Shown here piece after piece: positions 63,455-64,000 of a stretch of 64,000 bases of DNA (the stretch's first letter is position 1; the number at the start of each line of letters is the position of its first letter). The stretch covers positions 186,001-250,000 of the forward strand of contig NZ_WPYP01000001.1 in NCBI RefSeq assembly GCF_013030985.1, in the 5' to 3' direction. The position numbers and the translations under genes were made by a program. The notes below the pieces were generated by a model. The model did no database searches. It was not told where the DNA came from and saw only the letters and a list, made by a program, of their open reading frames with translations. This DNA is from Ruegeria arenilitoris. Lineage in GTDB: Bacteria > Pseudomonadota > Alphaproteobacteria > Rhodobacterales > Rhodobacteraceae.

Positions 63455-64000
63455 TTACCGCGACAGGATCATACGGCCATCGGTGAACTGGATATTCGAA
63501 AACCGGTGCAGATAGTCCATGCCCAGCAGCGACTGACGCAAATCACCCTCGTTGACCCAGGCCGCAACGCCGTGGTCAATGATCGGGCCGAGCTCAAGAC
63601 TGTCCAGCCGGATGGGCGCGGTGCGCACCTCTCCGTTCGCGGTCGATGCGCGCCCGATGTAGTTCAGCTGGTCGGGATCAACGCCGATGCGTCTGGCGTC
63701 CTGTTCGCTAAACACAATCTGGCTGGCGCCGGTATCAACAAGGAAATTGATCGGCTCACCGTTCACCAGCACGGGCAGGTAATAGTGGCCGTCATAAGCT
63801 CGGGGCACCTCAATCGTTTCGCCGGTGACGGTCATCTGCGGGGCGGGGGCAACGGTCGAGCGGATGTCTTCCCACAGGCCGACAACGGCAATGACGCCGA
63901 CGAAGATAAAGACCCAGGCCATGGCCTGCTGCATGGTTTTGTTCAGGGATTGGCGGTTCTGCGAGATGAACCAGAACAGAACTGCCGTGCCAAGCACGAC
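63455..64000 (-). CDS. Retropepsin-like aspartic protease, 3' part
   Basis: The frame is open to the window end, so the true start lies beyond it. At least 181 residues are seen: hydrophobic helices near the N-terminus (AVLFWFISQNRQ, QAMAWVFIFVGVIAVVGLWEDI), then a single aspartic protease-like domain with active-site FLVDTGASQIVFSE and the C-terminal SLLGMDYLHRFSNIQF. This is the membrane-anchored clan AA type common in alphaproteobacteria. The role is unknown. Confidence 0.85.
   Translation of the reverse strand, partial: VVLGTAVLFWFISQNRQSLNKTMQQAMAWVFIFVGVIAVVGLWEDIRSTVAPAPQMTVTGETIEVPRAYDGHYYLPVLVNGEPINFLVDTGASQIVFSEQDARRIGVDPDQLNYIGRASTANGEVRTAPIRLDSLELGPIIDHGVAAWVNEGDLRQSLLGMDYLHRFSNIQFTDGRMILSR

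Noticed and set aside
1-64000. CRISPR arrays, tRNA or rRNA genes, insertion sequences, prophage genes
   Set aside because: No spaced identical repeats, tRNA-like cloverleaf, transposase or phage protein was seen when reading the window; a covariance-model search could still find a small RNA.

Overview
The window looks like chromosome of a marine Rhodobacteraceae (roseobacter-type alphaproteobacterium, Ruegeria-like). The evidence is the GC-rich coding sequence, the many short ATGA-overlapping operons, the family mix (RutR with reductive pyrimidine genes, a DctPQM TRAP transporter, a DUF3305/DUF3306/TorD formate dehydrogenase cluster, DUF4212 with a large Na+ symporter) and a roseobacter-style intergenic palindrome near 4144-4200. 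This assignment is inference. No rRNA, tRNA, CRISPR array, phage or insertion sequence was seen.

Region 1 (1-9744) is reductive pyrimidine catabolism. It holds the end of preA (dihydropyrimidine dehydrogenase), a RutR-type TetR regulator, an N-carbamoyl-beta-alanine amidohydrolase-type enzyme, dihydropyrimidinase, a small membrane protein, and an ABC importer with two permeases and a THI5/NMT1-type binding protein. A perfect match to the RutR consensus operator lies between the regulator and the catabolic operon. A lipoprotein-type M48 protease with about 0.9 kb of non-coding flank interrupts the cluster between preA and rutR. The block ends at a strong terminator.

Region 2 (9800-27018) is a formate dehydrogenase locus linked to tungsten supply. 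A tungstate importer (tupB-tupC-tupA) converges on a ten-gene minus-strand run: DUF3305, DUF3306, a TorD-type chaperone, a Tat-targeted small protein, fdhA (Cys, not Sec), fdhB, the cytochrome b subunit, a WD40-cytochrome c fusion, a 41-residue protein and an HTH plus periplasmic-binding-like regulator. Divergent or adjacent to it are a 650-residue polyferredoxin-like protein, a c-type cytochrome whose N-terminal part resembles pieces of TupA, an Mrp/NBP35 ATPase, a biotin/lipoate ligase-like protein and a DUF6505-type protein. A flavin reductase-type gene closes the block on the opposite strand. This is the most promising region for an under-described system.

Region 3 (27107-35946) concerns acetate or other small carboxylates. 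It encodes a membrane-anchored HAMP/PAS-like DnaQ-type exonuclease, an unknown membrane protein, a cNMP/CBS/DUF294 nucleotidyltransferase-like protein, a two-subunit Na+:solute symporter (large subunit plus DUF4212), adenylate kinase and acetyl-CoA synthetase. The exonuclease and nucleotidyltransferase next to the symporter suggest an uncharacterised nucleotide-linked regulatory module.

Region 4 (36361-45643) holds a DctPQM TRAP importer, an arginine/citrulline-to-proline set (ornithine cyclodeaminase, CtlX-type hydrolase, arginase, divergent Lrp regulator) and an MprF-type aminoacyl-phosphatidylglycerol synthase/flippase. Region 5 (45647-56505) holds an outer-membrane factor with YiaV/YiaW-like partners, a DsbB-like protein with a tiny DUF5993-type gene, divergent glpR/glpD with candidate operators, and an AcrAB-type RND pump. 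Region 6 (56774-64000) holds metG, an unknown exported protein, two MFS transporters, a YceI protein, an orphan ImuA-like protein and the 3' part of a retropepsin-like protease gene.
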